Shown here piece after piece: positions 24,898 to 35,400 of a DNA stretch of 64,000 nucleotides. Where the stretch lies: NCBI GenBank assembly GCA_965222895.1, contig CBDCVB010000002.1:1612001-1676000 (forward strand). Reading direction: 5' to 3'. The notes under the pieces were generated by a model. It had not been told where the DNA came from. It saw nothing but the letters and a program-made list of their open reading frames with translations, and did not search any database. Source of the DNA: Bin87 sp965222895 (GTDB lineage: Bacteria > Chloroflexota > Dehalococcoidia > Lucifugimonadales > UBA3495). The translations under genes and the position numbers were made by a program. The first letter of the stretch is position 1. Each line of letters opens with the position of its first letter.

Positions 24898-25794
24898 TCA
24901 AGAATTCGGTGCGTTATGTTTAGTAAGCCTGCTGGTGTAGGCAATGAGCTTGTACACCAGCTTGGCGGCCGTGTAACTGTGCGCGGGTGGGCCTTCGTTG
25001 GGCGCGAGTTCGCACACGTCGAAACCTACGATGCGGCGTTGCTGGGCGACCGTGCGCAGCAGAGACAGCAAATCCAGCCAACGCATTCCGCCTGGTTCAG
25101 GCGTGCCCACCGCTGCCATCTCCGATGGGTCCAGAACATCCAGGTCAACGCTGACGTACACGGTGGGGTTCAGTCCGCTTATCACATCGGCCACATAGTC
25201 CAGGCTCTGGGGCGGCCAGTAGTAGGTTGGCACGTTGGCCTCGTTGATATGGTCGCGCTCTTCCGACGCCAGCGTCCGAACGCCAACCAGCGTAACCGGG
25301 AAGTGTTCCCCGATGCGGCGCGCTGCGGAGCCGTGACCCCAACCGGTTCCCTGGTATTCGTCCCGCAAGTCAGCGTGGGCGTCGATGTATAGCACCGAAA
25401 GATTCGGGTGAGCCTCCCCATGGGCCAACGCGGAACCTATTGCCGCCGAGTGATCGCCACCAATGACGGCGGTAATCTTACCCAGCTTAGAGTAATGCGC
25501 TACCGCTATCTGCACCCGCTTGGCCATTTGCTGCGGGTCGCCTACGTGGGGTTCAAGGGCGTTCGCAGTGTGGATTCCCAATTCTGCAACGTCAATGCCC
25601 AGTTCCAGGTCATAGTCTTCCAGCGCTGCCGAGGCCGTAATGATGGCAGACGGGCCATAACGCGCGCCGCTTCGGAACGAAGTGGTGCTGTCGATGGGGA
25701 CTGGAATGACCACGGCTGCCGCGGTGTCGATGGCAGCCTGTTCCGGCGGGAGCGCCAGAAAGTTTGCCGGCGTCCAGGGGATTGGTATGTTCAC
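24898..25794 (-). CDS. speB: Agmatinase/arginase (ureohydrolase) family
   Basis: The 298-residue enzyme has all binuclear manganese ligands: H115 in GGDHS, D138/H140/D142 in YIDAHADLRDE, and D217/D219 in SVDLDVLDP. These define the ureohydrolase family, which removes urea from agmatine or arginine. I favour agmatinase because the gene is coupled to speD. Its GTG start at 25794 lies four bases after the speD stop, so translation is probably coupled. The pair would supply putrescine and decarboxylated SAM, the two substrates for spermidine synthase. That synthase (speE) and arginine decarboxylase are not in the window. Guanidinobutyrase or arginase activity cannot be excluded. Confidence 0.82.
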   Translation of the reverse strand: MNIPIPWTPANFLALPPEQAAIDTAAAVVIPVPIDSTTSFRSGARYGPSAIITASAALEDYDLELGIDVAELGIHTANALEPHVGDPQQMAKRVQIAVAHYSKLGKITAVIGGDHSAAIGSALAHGEAHPNLSVLYIDAHADLRDEYQGTGWGHGSAARRIGEHFPVTLVGVRTLASEERDHINEANVPTYYWPPQSLDYVADVISGLNPTVYVSVDLDVLDPSEMAAVGTPEPGGMRWLDLLSLLRTVAQQRRIVGFDVCELAPNEGPPAHSYTAAKLVYKLIAYTSRLTKHNAPNS

Positions 25795-25798
25795 ATCC

Positions 25799-26230
25799 TC
25801 AGCCGGCCGGTGAACCGGGCGCCGTCGCCTGCAAGACAGAGCGCTGGCGTCGCGTTTCGACCTTGCCCTGGTCGGCGTCCTGCCATTCCAGACCGCGGTC
25901 AAGGAGCCAGGTCTTCACCTGTTGCAAATCAAACAACGAACGCGCATCGGCAAGGGCTTGCTCGTGGTCGAATGACTTGCAGGAAAATACGTCGATATTC
26001 ACGTAGTCTCGATGGGGAAACGTGTGGACGCTGATGTGGCTTTCGGCGATGATGACGAAGCCGGATATACCGCTGTCGTTGGCGTGCTGCCCGTGGTATT
26101 CCAACACCTCCGGCTCGGTGATCTTGGTCATGCCCAGGTTGGTGGGATATTCACTGAGGAAGGACCGCAACCGTTCCATGTCCCACATCATGCTGGCGTC
26201 GCCGCCGAACCCGTCGATAATGAGGTGCAT
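25799..26230 (-). CDS. speD: S-adenosylmethionine decarboxylase proenzyme
   Basis: This is a 143-residue prokaryotic class 1B-type proenzyme. It self-cleaves between E63 and S64 in AESHISVHTFP, turning S64 into the pyruvoyl cofactor. H69 and C84 (in VFSCKSFD) match the processing and proton-donor residues of the family. The product decarboxylates SAM to provide aminopropyl groups for spermidine. The C-terminal 30 residues are Arg/Gln-rich and longer than the approximately 120-residue norm. The start is ATG 26230 with agcgga upstream. A hairpin at 26259-26279 lies in the leader. It is translationally coupled to speB. Confidence 0.92.
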   Translation of the reverse strand: MHLIIDGFGGDASMMWDMERLRSFLSEYPTNLGMTKITEPEVLEYHGQHANDSGISGFVIIAESHISVHTFPHRDYVNIDVFSCKSFDHEQALADARSLFDLQQVKTWLLDRGLEWQDADQGKVETRRQRSVLQATAPGSPAG

Positions 26231-26258
26231 TCCGCTAACCAGACCCTGCTCATAAAAT

Positions 26259-26279
26259 CGGCCCCGTCAGCCGGGGCCG
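26259..26279 (-). promoter_or_regulatory. Leader hairpin upstream of speD (possible attenuator)
   Basis: cggcccc and ggggccg pair over a 7-base loop. On the minus strand the stem is followed by attttatg, resembling a weak intrinsic terminator 29 bases before the speD ATG. Confidence 0.35.
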
Positions 26280-26478
26280 TCGCCGCCTTGTGAAATCGTG
26301 GCGCATAGAATATCATAGCCGCCACGCCAATTCAAAGGCGATAATCCGTCGCCTGCCAAAGCCGGGCGCCGCGGCTGGAATCCGATGCTGCGGCGCAGCC
26401 GTATGTAAATCAGTTCCCCTGAATAGACGAACCTAACTTGAGACGAACGAATCTGCTGGCCAACCACCGGGCGAATCT

Positions 26479-27471
26479 ATGGCGACTGACATCAACAGCG
26501 ACTCGGAATCGAACTTCGACGTAATGATAAACGTCAGTGATCTGACGCATTACTATGGGCCGATGCCGGCCGTAGAGAACGTCAACTTCACCGTGCGCCG
26601 CGGCGAGATTCTTGGTTTTCTCGGCCCAAACGGCGCCGGCAAAACCACCACCATGCGCATCCTCACCGGGTTTATGCCGCCGACACGCGGCACCGTTACG
26701 GTGGATGGGTATGACGTGGTGGAAAAATCGCTGGAGGTGCGCAAGCGCGTCGGATACCTGCCCGAATCGGTGCCTCTTCATACGGAAATGACCGTCACCA
26801 ATTACCTGAAATACATGGGCACCCTGCGCCGGATGAACGGCCGCCGAATCCGGTCGCGCATTGACGATGTGATTGATCTGTGCCACCTGGAGGACTACAG
26901 CAAAACCATAATCGGCAAATTGTCCAAAGGGTTCCGGCAGCGGGTGGGCATTGCCCAGGCTATTCTCCACGAACCGGAAGTGCTGGTGCTTGACGAGCCA
27001 ACAATTGGCATCGACCCGATCCAGGTCGTCGAGACTCGGAGCCTCATTCAGGACTTGGGTCGCGAGCAAACCGTCGTGCTGAGCAGCCACATCTTGCCGG
27101 AAGTTAGCATGATTTGTGAACGGGTGCTCATCATCCACGAAGGACACATCGTGGCCGCTGATACCCCCAACAACCTGGCCCAACACCTGCAGGGGGTTGA
27201 GCAACTGGAGGTTGAGATCGGTGGCCCTCCGGCCGAGGTGGTGCCCGTCCTGCGCTCCGTCGAAGGAGTTACCGAGGTTACCCATCACCCGCGTCCTGGC
27301 GTCAACGCATATCGAATCAAGTTTACGGAAGGCCTGGACCTGCGCGATGAAATCTCCCGCACGGTGTTCACCCATGACTGGAGTCTGCTGAGTATGCAGG
27401 TCAACAGCATGAGCCTGGAAGAGATTTTCCTTCGCCTTACCACCATGGACGACTACGAGGAATCAGCTTAA
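26479..27471 (+). CDS. ABC transporter ATPase (GldA/ABC-2 type)
   Basis: The 330-residue ATPase has Walker A GPNGAGKTT at 49-57, a signature LSKGFRQRVG, Walker B VLVLDEPTIGID and a switch histidine in LSSHIL. The LSKGF signature and the roughly 100-residue C-terminal extension are typical of ATPases that pair with ABC-2 permeases, including GldA of gliding-motility exporters. It begins an operon with permease (6-base gap), GldG-like, DUF4340 and CinA genes. It should energise export of a lipid, polysaccharide or protein complex at the cytoplasmic membrane. In non-gliding bacteria the Gld-like set has no established substrate. Confidence 0.92.
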   Translation: MATDINSDSESNFDVMINVSDLTHYYGPMPAVENVNFTVRRGEILGFLGPNGAGKTTTMRILTGFMPPTRGTVTVDGYDVVEKSLEVRKRVGYLPESVPLHTEMTVTNYLKYMGTLRRMNGRRIRSRIDDVIDLCHLEDYSKTIIGKLSKGFRQRVGIAQAILHEPEVLVLDEPTIGIDPIQVVETRSLIQDLGREQTVVLSSHILPEVSMICERVLIIHEGHIVAADTPNNLAQHLQGVEQLEVEIGGPPAEVVPVLRSVEGVTEVTHHPRPGVNAYRIKFTEGLDLRDEISRTVFTHDWSLLSMQVNSMSLEEIFLRLTTMDDYEESA

Positions 27472-27477
27472 TCAGCC

Positions 27478-28191
27478 ATGCGAACGATTCGCGCCGTTGC
27501 GCTCAAAGAAATACAGATTTATTTCAGCAGCCCGGTGGCCTATATCGTGGCGCTTATTTTCATGGCGCTGAGCGGTTTCTTTTTCGTACGGGACTTGGGA
27601 AATCCGTTTCCCGAAGCTTCGATGAGCAATTTTTTCCAGGGGGCAACTTTCCTGCTCATCCCACTGGCGCCGGCGCTGACCATGCGTCTCCTGGCGGAAG
27701 AGCAGAAACTTGGGACCATCGAATTGTTGCTCACTTCACCGGTGCGTGACTGGGAGGTGATACTTGGCAAGTATGCCGCCTGCGTGGTCTTCCTGCTTTT
27801 CCTGCTGGCCCTAACGTCATATTATGTAATCCTTTTGCTGGTGTTCGCCACTCCGGATCCAGGGCCAATCTACTCTGGATACATCGGACTGCTGCTTTAT
27901 GGAATGGCAGCGTTGTCGGTGGGTATCCTGACATCAACGCTGACCAGCAACCAGATTATCGCCGCCGTAGTCGGCACCGGCATTCTGGTGGTGCTCTACG
28001 CAACGTCGTTCGTTTCAGATGTGGTTACGGGCGTCTGGGCGACAATTTTTAGCCAACTGGGATTCACCGTCCATTTTAACGACTTCGACCGGGGTATCAT
28101 CGACTCGACGCACATCGTGTATTTCGTTACGGCCACCGCGCTGTTCCTGTTCCTCTCCATAAGGGCGCTGGAGTCGCGCCGTTGGAGGTAG
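27478..28191 (+). CDS. ABC-2 type permease, GldF-like
   Basis: The 237-residue protein has six hydrophobic segments. An N-terminal amphipathic stretch (ALKEIQIYFSSPVAYIV) and the LLAEEQKLGTIELLLTSPV loop are the hallmark of ABC-2 permeases of the GldF/CcmB-like group. It forms the membrane channel for the ATPase encoded just upstream. ATG 27478 lies six bases after the upstream stop, and the next gene starts two bases after this stop, so translation is coupled. Substrate unknown. Confidence 0.88.
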   Translation: MRTIRAVALKEIQIYFSSPVAYIVALIFMALSGFFFVRDLGNPFPEASMSNFFQGATFLLIPLAPALTMRLLAEEQKLGTIELLLTSPVRDWEVILGKYAACVVFLLFLLALTSYYVILLLVFATPDPGPIYSGYIGLLLYGMAALSVGILTSTLTSNQIIAAVVGTGILVVLYATSFVSDVVTGVWATIFSQLGFTVHFNDFDRGIIDSTHIVYFVTATALFLFLSIRALESRRWR

Positions 28192-28192
28192 C

Positions 28193-29989
28193 ATGAGCCA
28201 GCAGCGCGCCGATGAAACGCCACGAGACTGGCGAAGACGCCGCAATCGGGACCGCCAGGCGGCGGGGACACCGGCCGCGTCCGGGACGGTCGAACAAGGC
28301 CCGGCCCTTGAAGAACAGTCGCGAACGCTTTTCTCCTTCTTGGAGCCCGCCTTCGATCTCGTCGGAATTTTCTACGCCCCGATCCTGATTGCCGGTGTAG
28401 TCGGCATCATTCTGGGCGCTGTGCTGTTCGCCTTCGTCAGGTCATTGAGCCTTTACGGCGCGGTCGTGCTGGGCATCGGCGTCGTGTTGGTGGCCCTGGT
28501 CGCCATTACGTATTTCAGCAAAGTGGTGGCCGCGTTTTTCAGCCGCACCGGTCGTTACGGGGTTAACACTGTCATTATGGTGGCGGCTTTTATCGGGTTG
28601 GTCGTATTGGCCAACTACGTTGCATTCGAGAACAACTTCCGAATTGATACCACCGCCACCAATCAATTCTCCCTGGCGCACAGCACCAGGGATTTGCTGG
28701 AACAGCTTGACCGCCCGATCAGCGTTATTGCCTATTACCCCGACGAAATCACCAATATTGATATGCTCACGCGCCGCGGCAAAGTCGATAACATGCTCAT
28801 TGAGTTCGGCCAGCGTAGCGGCAACTTCACCTACCAGTTCGTTGACCCGCAAAAAGAGGCGGATTTAGCCCGCAGTCAGGGAGTTACCGCCTACGAAACG
28901 CTGTCGGTTTCGGCGGTCGGCACCGACATCATCGACCTGCTACAACCCACTGATGCCGGTTTCAGCCGGCTGGAGCAAGACCTGTACACCTCGTTGCTGG
29001 TCGCCACCGGAGCTGAACGCAAAAAAGTGTATTTCCTTACCGGCCACGGAGAGCGCGACATAGAGCAAACGGCCGAAGATGGTTACGACCAGATTCGGCT
29101 GGGGTTGGAGGGCGACAACTACGAAGTAGCGAATCTCTCCTGGCCTATTACCGATGAAGACGTTTCGGTGCCGGATGACGCGGCTTTGCTGGTAATTGCG
29201 GGACCGACCGGCGAACTTCCAATCGCCCACGTTGATGCGCTGAACTTGTACATGGCCGGTCGCAACACCGATAGAGAAGCCAGGCGGGAGGGCGCCCGCT
29301 TAATCTTCCTGGCAGAACCGGACACGCACGATACCTTCCGGGCATTTCTCGCATTCTGGGGAGTCGTCGTCAGCGACAGCTACATCAGAGACGTGGAAGG
29401 CTCTCAACCCAATGCGCCGCGGACGCTGCGGGTCGGCATCTACAACCCGCAGGCGCCGCCCGAAATCGTGGCGCCGAGGGGCCAGCAACTCAACGTGGCG
29501 TTTATGCCGGGAACCGCTGCGGTGGAACCCATCCTGGAAGAGTCTAGCGCGCGCTTGCCGGTGCCGATAGCCGCGACCACCGCCACCGCTCGCCTCATCG
29601 ACGACATCGAACGTGTTGATCCGATTGACAGCGACCGTCAGGGCGTCTTCTTTCCTGCCGTGTACCTGGACATCGTTGCTCCGGTAGGCGCGGTCGCACC
29701 CACTAGCCGCCCGCCGGCCAACGAAATAGCCTCGATGGCGGTTTTCGGAGACTCGGATTTTGTCTCCAACCGGAACGTGCAGCGCGGTTCCAGCGCGGCC
29801 CTGTTCCTCAATTCCGCCAACTATCTCATGGGAGACTTCTCGCTGGTTTCGATCCGCGACCGCGAGTTCGTGTACCGCGAGTGGAATCTGGACGAGAATG
29901 AGTTCAACTTCGTGCGGTTCTCCACCTGGTTGCTGCTGCCCGGCTTGATGGGCTTAATGGCCATCGTGGTGTGGTGGGTGCGGCGCTAA
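28193..29989 (+). CDS. GldG-like ABC transporter auxiliary protein
   Basis: The 598-residue membrane protein begins with a basic Arg-rich tail (residues 10-25) and then three transmembrane segments (about 57-145). A large extracytoplasmic domain of the GldG/ABC_transp_aux type contains KVYFLTGHGERDI and then ANLSWPITDEDVSVPDD. One C-terminal transmembrane helix ends in WWVRR. In Bacteroidetes GldG works with GldA/GldF in gliding or export; similar triads in non-gliders are called putative exporters. It follows the permease gene by one base and precedes the DUF4340 gene by 19 bases. The DUF4340 gene is a usual companion. Confidence 0.88.
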   Translation: MSQQRADETPRDWRRRRNRDRQAAGTPAASGTVEQGPALEEQSRTLFSFLEPAFDLVGIFYAPILIAGVVGIILGAVLFAFVRSLSLYGAVVLGIGVVLVALVAITYFSKVVAAFFSRTGRYGVNTVIMVAAFIGLVVLANYVAFENNFRIDTTATNQFSLAHSTRDLLEQLDRPISVIAYYPDEITNIDMLTRRGKVDNMLIEFGQRSGNFTYQFVDPQKEADLARSQGVTAYETLSVSAVGTDIIDLLQPTDAGFSRLEQDLYTSLLVATGAERKKVYFLTGHGERDIEQTAEDGYDQIRLGLEGDNYEVANLSWPITDEDVSVPDDAALLVIAGPTGELPIAHVDALNLYMAGRNTDREARREGARLIFLAEPDTHDTFRAFLAFWGVVVSDSYIRDVEGSQPNAPRTLRVGIYNPQAPPEIVAPRGQQLNVAFMPGTAAVEPILEESSARLPVPIAATTATARLIDDIERVDPIDSDRQGVFFPAVYLDIVAPVGAVAPTSRPPANEIASMAVFGDSDFVSNRNVQRGSSAALFLNSANYLMGDFSLVSIRDREFVYREWNLDENEFNFVRFSTWLLLPGLMGLMAIVVWWVRR

Positions 29990-30008
29990 CCGGAGTCCCA
30001 GCCAGCCA

Positions 30009-31076
30009 ATGAATATCCGGTTAACTATCCTGCTGGTCTTCGTGCTGGCTATCTTTGCAACGCTCGCACTATATTTCAAACCCTGGGAGCAAACATCCCC
30101 CTCTGCCGACCAACCGTGGCTCTACCGCATCGACGATGATTCCATCGTGCACGTGGAAGTTACCCACCAGGGACAGACGGTCGTGTATGACAAAGACCTG
30201 GGTCGCGGCAAGTGGTTCATCGTGGACGGCAACCAGCGTGCCGAGGTTTACCAGCAAAAATGGGCCGGCACGCCTCTGCTGCTAAGTGGCCCGAAGGTCA
30301 ACCGGGTGCTGTCCGAAACTATCGAGAACCCGGCGCAATATGGGCTGGAGCCGCCGGAAAGCATAATCCAGGTAACCGAGGAAACCGGCCTGGTGTATGA
30401 ATTTTGGCTGGGCAACGTTACTCCCGACGGTGGTTACAACTACACCGCTTTGGTGGGAGATCCCAAACTGTTCACGGTGCCCGAGATTTGGGCGCAGGTG
30501 GTCAACCGGCTGGTTAACGAACCCCCATACATACCACCACCTATCGAGCTGGGTTACTTCTTCGAGGTCGATTCCCGCGACCTTAAAGAACTTGAGGTTA
30601 CCCATAAGGGTACAACGGTATCCTACGCCCCGGACCCGGACAAGCGTATTTGGTACGCTACCGTCGGCGATGAGCGGTTGCCGGTTAACCCACCGGTGTG
30701 GTGGATTCAGCAGTTACAATGGTTCGGGCAACCCAGCAAGCCCGGCGGCCCCGAGGCGACGGGTGGGTGGCAAATATCACTGGATGGCGCCGCCGACCCG
30801 ATATACGGACTCTCACCCCCGGAAACCGTCGTCCGCGTAATAACGGCTGACGAGATGCAGGAATTTTATATCGGAACGCAGCATATCGAAATCGATGAAA
30901 ACGGCAATCCGATATTGGATGACGACGGTAACGCCCAGGTTCGCGTGAACTACGCCGGACTGCCCGACGACCCGATTGTTTATGTAATCAACTCGGTGCG
31001 GGCCGCGCGCACCATCTGCCTGGTGACTGAGCCCCCACTTGGCTCCCCATACGAATGTCCAGCGTCCAGTCGCTGA
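30009..31076 (+). CDS. DUF4340 domain protein
   Basis: The 355-residue protein has one N-terminal transmembrane anchor (about 5-24) and two similar extracytoplasmic halves. Each half holds an x-V-x-V-x-x-x-G-x-x-V strand pattern (IVHVEVTHQGQTVVY; ELEVTHKGTTVSY) with a later W-x-[IV] strand and a YGLEPPE/YGLSPPE turn. This duplicated pattern is the DUF4340 family, repeatedly found next to GldG-like genes. It probably forms part of the periplasmic or surface portion of the exporter complex. No catalytic residues are evident. CinA starts 10 bases after its stop. Confidence 0.82.
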   Translation: MNIRLTILLVFVLAIFATLALYFKPWEQTSPSADQPWLYRIDDDSIVHVEVTHQGQTVVYDKDLGRGKWFIVDGNQRAEVYQQKWAGTPLLLSGPKVNRVLSETIENPAQYGLEPPESIIQVTEETGLVYEFWLGNVTPDGGYNYTALVGDPKLFTVPEIWAQVVNRLVNEPPYIPPPIELGYFFEVDSRDLKELEVTHKGTTVSYAPDPDKRIWYATVGDERLPVNPPVWWIQQLQWFGQPSKPGGPEATGGWQISLDGAADPIYGLSPPETVVRVITADEMQEFYIGTQHIEIDENGNPILDDDGNAQVRVNYAGLPDDPIVYVINSVRAARTICLVTEPPLGSPYECPASSR

Positions 31077-31086
31077 GGAGGTTGTT

Positions 31087-32328
31087 GTGAAGGCCGAGAT
31101 TGTTTCCATTGGCACGGAACTGCTCATGGGCGAATTGACTGATACCAACGCCAGCTGGATCGCCGGCCGGCTGCCGCCGTTAGGAATCCAGCTGCAATGG
31201 GTCAGCATCGTCGGCGACGATTTGCCCATGCTGACCGAAGCGTTCCGCCGTGGCATGGAACGGTCGGACATTATCTTCACGACGGGGGGGTTGGGGCCCA
31301 CCCAGGATGATCTGACGCGGGAAGCCGTGGCTGCCGCCCTAGGGGAAACTCCAGTGGTGCAGGAGGCCGAACTGGAAAATCTGCGGCAGTGGTTCCGTAA
31401 CCGCGGCCAGGATATGCCAGCGCACAACGTCAAGCAGGCGCATCTGGTTCCATCGGCCAGCTTCATTACCAACCGCAACGGCACCGCGCCCGGCTGGTGG
31501 GCCGAAAATGGGGGCAAGCACATAGTCTGTATGCCAGGGCCGCCGGGCGAAAATCGGGCAATGTGGGCCGACGAAATCGACGCCAGGCTGAAAACAATGA
31601 TTGATACCGAGGTAACTATTACCCGGAATATCAAAACCCTGGGTTTGGGCGAAGCTTCCGTGGACGAAATCGTGTCCGAATATTTCGGGCTGGAGAATCC
31701 TTATCTGGGGATTTACTCCAAAGCCGACGGAATTCACCTCCGCATCATCGCCCGGGCCGCCGATGAAGCGGTTGCCCGCGAGATGATTGCCCCCGTAGAA
31801 AACGCCATCCACGAGCGTCTGGGGCCTTACATCTGGGGATACGACGATGAGACTCCCGAATTGTCGGTGGGTTCTGCGTTGGTCGCCCGCGGCATGACGC
31901 TGGCGACGATGGAATCCGTTAGCGGCGGTTTCCTCGCCAACAGCATCACGGAAGCGCCCGACAGCATCCAGTGGTACCGCGGCGGTAGCGTCGCTTACAC
32001 CACCGATGCCATGATAGCGGCCGGCGTGGACGCAGATGTGCTGAGTGATCACGGTGTGGTGAGCCAACAAACCGCCAATGCCATGGCGTTGGCGGCCCAG
32101 TACTCTACCGCGGCTGATTTTGGCATCGGCGTGACCGGAGTCCTGGGACCACAGGAGCTGGAAGGGCACCGACCCGGCACGATTCACATTGCCATTGCCC
32201 ACGGCGAAGACGTGCAGGAATTCCCCCTGCGAACACCACCGCGAAGGCTGGTAATCAAACGGCGCTCGTGCAACACCGCGCTAACGGAATTGCGCAAACT
32301 GATTACGGCGGTTTCGCCCGGCTCTTGA
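31087..32328 (+). CDS. cinA: CinA-like protein (competence/damage-inducible; NMN deamidase-type)
   Basis: The 413-residue protein has an N-terminal MoCF-like domain (AEIVSIGTELLMGELTDTN; TTGGLGPTQDDLTREAVA; MPGPPGEN). A C-terminal PncC-like domain salvages NMN in characterised homologues. In this domain the usual ESCTGG active-site motif reads ESVSGG, which changes the residue after Ser. The start is GTG 31087, with a perfect gaggagg five bases upstream; longer frames overlap the DUF4340 gene without a ribosome site. It is the last gene of the exporter operon, an association with no obvious functional reason. A strong bidirectional hairpin follows. Confidence 0.88.
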   Translation: MKAEIVSIGTELLMGELTDTNASWIAGRLPPLGIQLQWVSIVGDDLPMLTEAFRRGMERSDIIFTTGGLGPTQDDLTREAVAAALGETPVVQEAELENLRQWFRNRGQDMPAHNVKQAHLVPSASFITNRNGTAPGWWAENGGKHIVCMPGPPGENRAMWADEIDARLKTMIDTEVTITRNIKTLGLGEASVDEIVSEYFGLENPYLGIYSKADGIHLRIIARAADEAVAREMIAPVENAIHERLGPYIWGYDDETPELSVGSALVARGMTLATMESVSGGFLANSITEAPDSIQWYRGGSVAYTTDAMIAAGVDADVLSDHGVVSQQTANAMALAAQYSTAADFGIGVTGVLGPQELEGHRPGTIHIAIAHGEDVQEFPLRTPPRRLVIKRRSCNTALTELRKLITAVSPGS

Positions 32329-32369
32329 TGAATCCGGGCCGTTTCCATCTCGGAAAACGGGCACGGAAA

Positions 32370-32399
32370 ACGGGCCGGCCAAATTACTGGCCGGCCCGT
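32370..32399. terminator. Bidirectional terminator between cinA and the VWA gene
   Basis: An 11-bp stem acgggccggcc / ggccggcccgt with an 8-base loop ends both convergent operons. On the minus strand it is followed by tttt, on the plus strand by tcggtt. Confidence 0.75.
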
Positions 32400-32444
32400 T
32401 CGGTTCCAGGGAAGCGCGATTTCCCAACCTACATCGTCAGCGTG

Positions 32445-35400
32445 CTACATGGTTAGCGAGCGGTACAGCATGGGCAACCGTTCCGGCAAGGCCCAAATGT
32501 CGTCCAGAACCTCATAGTTGAGGTCTCCGCACATTGTCTTGAGATAGTCGTGCCCGGCCTTGTCGACCGTCAAGCAGAAGGGGGTAATTTCCTTACGCTT
32601 GGCCTCAAGCAGAGCCTGGTGGGTGTCATGCACAGCGTACTCTTTTTCGACGCCTTCCCGACTGTAACCTCGGTCCTGCGGCCGGCCATCGCTGATGAGG
32701 AACAGGATTTTCGTTGCCGAATCCTGATTATCCAGCTTGGTTATGGCGTGCCTGATTGCTGAACCCATGCGGGTGGCGTGCAGGGGAGTAACCTTGTCGA
32801 TGCGCCGTTTGATTTTGTCGTTGAACTGTTCTTCAATGTCCTTGATGACGTAGAACTCAACGTTTTCCCGACCATAGCCGGAGAAGCCGTAAATCCCGTA
32901 GGTGTCCCCGATGGACTCCAGCGCCTGGATTAACAACGTACAGCTCTCCCGCTCCAGGTCGATGATGCGCTTGTAGTGCCGGCGCACCAGACCTTCGCGG
33001 CGGCGGCGCAGCCAAACCATGTATTCCACGGGATCGTCCGGCGCGTCCCGGTCGTCCACGGAATGGCGACCCTCGTCGATGGCTTCGGCGGTGGAGGCAG
33101 ACATATCCAGCAGGAACACAACCGACACGTCGCGCTGGATCCGGTTGCGCCGCCAGTAGATTTTCTCGTCCGGAGGCACATTCATGCGCAGGTCGGCCCA
33201 CGCTTCCAGCGCGGCGTTCAGGTCGATGTCTTCGCCGTCGTTCAGGCGGTAGGTTTTGCGCCACGTTTCCGGCATAATCAACTCGAACTGGCGCTTGATG
33301 TGAGCTATCAACGATGCGTAGTTCCGGAGCGAATCGTTATAGAAGTTCTGGTCGCCTTCGTCGAGGATTTTCTCCTTGACGATGCACCATCGCGGTTTGT
33401 AGTCGTTGGCGCGGAAGTCCCATTCATCGTATACGAACGTCTTGGGCTCCAACGCCTCCAACTCGCCACCGGAGTCGTCGTCGTGCAGGATGGGGCCGTA
33501 ACCCCGGCCCGGGTCATTGGACGGCGGAGGCACGCCGGCTTCCTTCATAATGTTCTGGGCGAACATGGCCATGCTCTGGTCCACGTCTCCCTCCTGGGCG
33601 TCCAGCTCCAGCTCGGCGCTGTCCTGCAGCAGTTGCTCCAGTTCTTCCTGAGTCATGGGCTCGGCGTCGCCCATCTGACTCTGGTCCATCTGGAGTTTGG
33701 TGAGTAACTGAACCATTTCAGGCTTGAAATCACCGCGGTATTCAACGGGTTCAGGGGATTCGTAGGGATCGCCGTCGCCCTGTTCACCCTGTTGATCGCT
33801 CATGGCAGCCTGAAGCTTGTCCAGCAGCGCCTCGTATTCTTCCTCGGAGAACTCGCCGGGATCGTCCAGGTCTTCCGGCTGGTACTCGTCTTCCGGCTGC
33901 TGCTGGTTCTGTAGACGGGAGATTATCTCGTAGGCGCGCAGAGCCGCTTCCCCGGTGTCCTCAATGGTGGCGCGAATGGTGCGCAGGCGGTGCATGATGC
34001 GCGCCAGCATATACGCTTCTTCGCGATACTCCTGTGGAACCGGCAGGTTTTCGAAATGATCCAGGCTCATGTGCACCAGCAGTTCGATGAGGGCTTCCTG
34101 CAACGGCAGGTCCTCAATCTTGGGCCGTGCTTCCAGCGCGCCGTCCTGTACGTCCTGCGCCGGCCGCCGGATGCCGGGATACTCGGTCTTGATCCGGTAA
34201 TCCAACCGGCAATCTTCCAGCACGCTGAACAGGTCGAAAACCAATTTGCGGTCTTCAAACAGCGACAGGAAGCGGCCGATGTCAGTGAACACGCGCATCG
34301 TTCCGCCGGGGCCGCCGTCCGTCTCGATCGCGGGCCCGATGTCCACATCCTCGAGTCGGAAATGTTCGGCGGTGGCGGTTCGCATTGCTTCCGCACGCGC
34401 CGCAATGGCCGCTTCCATGATCAACCGGCGGTCGTCAAACACGCTGGCCGGCTTGGTGAAGTCAAACTGGAAGCTGCCAAATTCCAGGTGGGATACCTGG
34501 TGCGTGGCCACCACCTTGAACCAGGCGAAGTTTTGCGCTTTATCGTTGTAGTTGTCCACCATCGGCGGCAGGTAAACCTTCGTGCCATCGGTGGAGGCGG
34601 TGTCCTGGTCAACCCAGCCGATTTGCTTGCGCACCAGTTCAGCGGTGCTCAGCACTTCGATGTTGCTGCCGGAGAGCGCCCGCGTGTACAGGCGCATGAT
34701 GCCTTTCACCCGTTCCAGATCCAGGCTGGATGAAAGGGTTTCCAGCAACGCTTCAGAGGTGTTGGATTCGATCTTGAAAAAGGCGATACCGCTTTCCGGG
34801 TTTTCGTTGAGCAACTGCACACCGTGCTGATACCACTGGTCAAGTTGGGCCAGTGTGATGCGGTTCAGCACCGGATCCAGGCTCTTAAGGAAGGGTGGCA
34901 CCGCATCCGGTGTGGTTGCCAGCAAGCCTTCACACAGGTCAAGGATGTGGCCCTGCGATCCAGCGGACACGTGGGCGAGAGCTTGCGCTCCGTCGTACAG
35001 GAAACGGGAGGTGTCCCGCAAACCCATTTTGGCCAGCTTTTCTCCCAGGCGCAGGAACCGGCCGGTTTGGCCTTCCTCCACATTCTGCAACGCACGGGGC
35101 GCCATTTCCAGGCACGCTTTGACTTCGCGCCAGCTGCTATCGGTGAGCGCGCGGGACATTGACAGGAACGCTTCCCGTTCCCGGCCCATGCCGGGCAAAA
35201 CATCCCGGCCCAGCACCAGGCACTCGGCGGCGACGTCGTAGGATTTGTACGACAGCGCCTCGATCAGCGATGCGAACACCTCGACGTCCCAGAAGGGCAG
35301 GTTGCGAACCAGGTCCGGGCTGACTTCAAAGAAACGTGCTGCCAGCGTGCTGGACTTCCACGTGCCCTTGTATAGCGAACGGCCCAGACCGGCCCAACGC

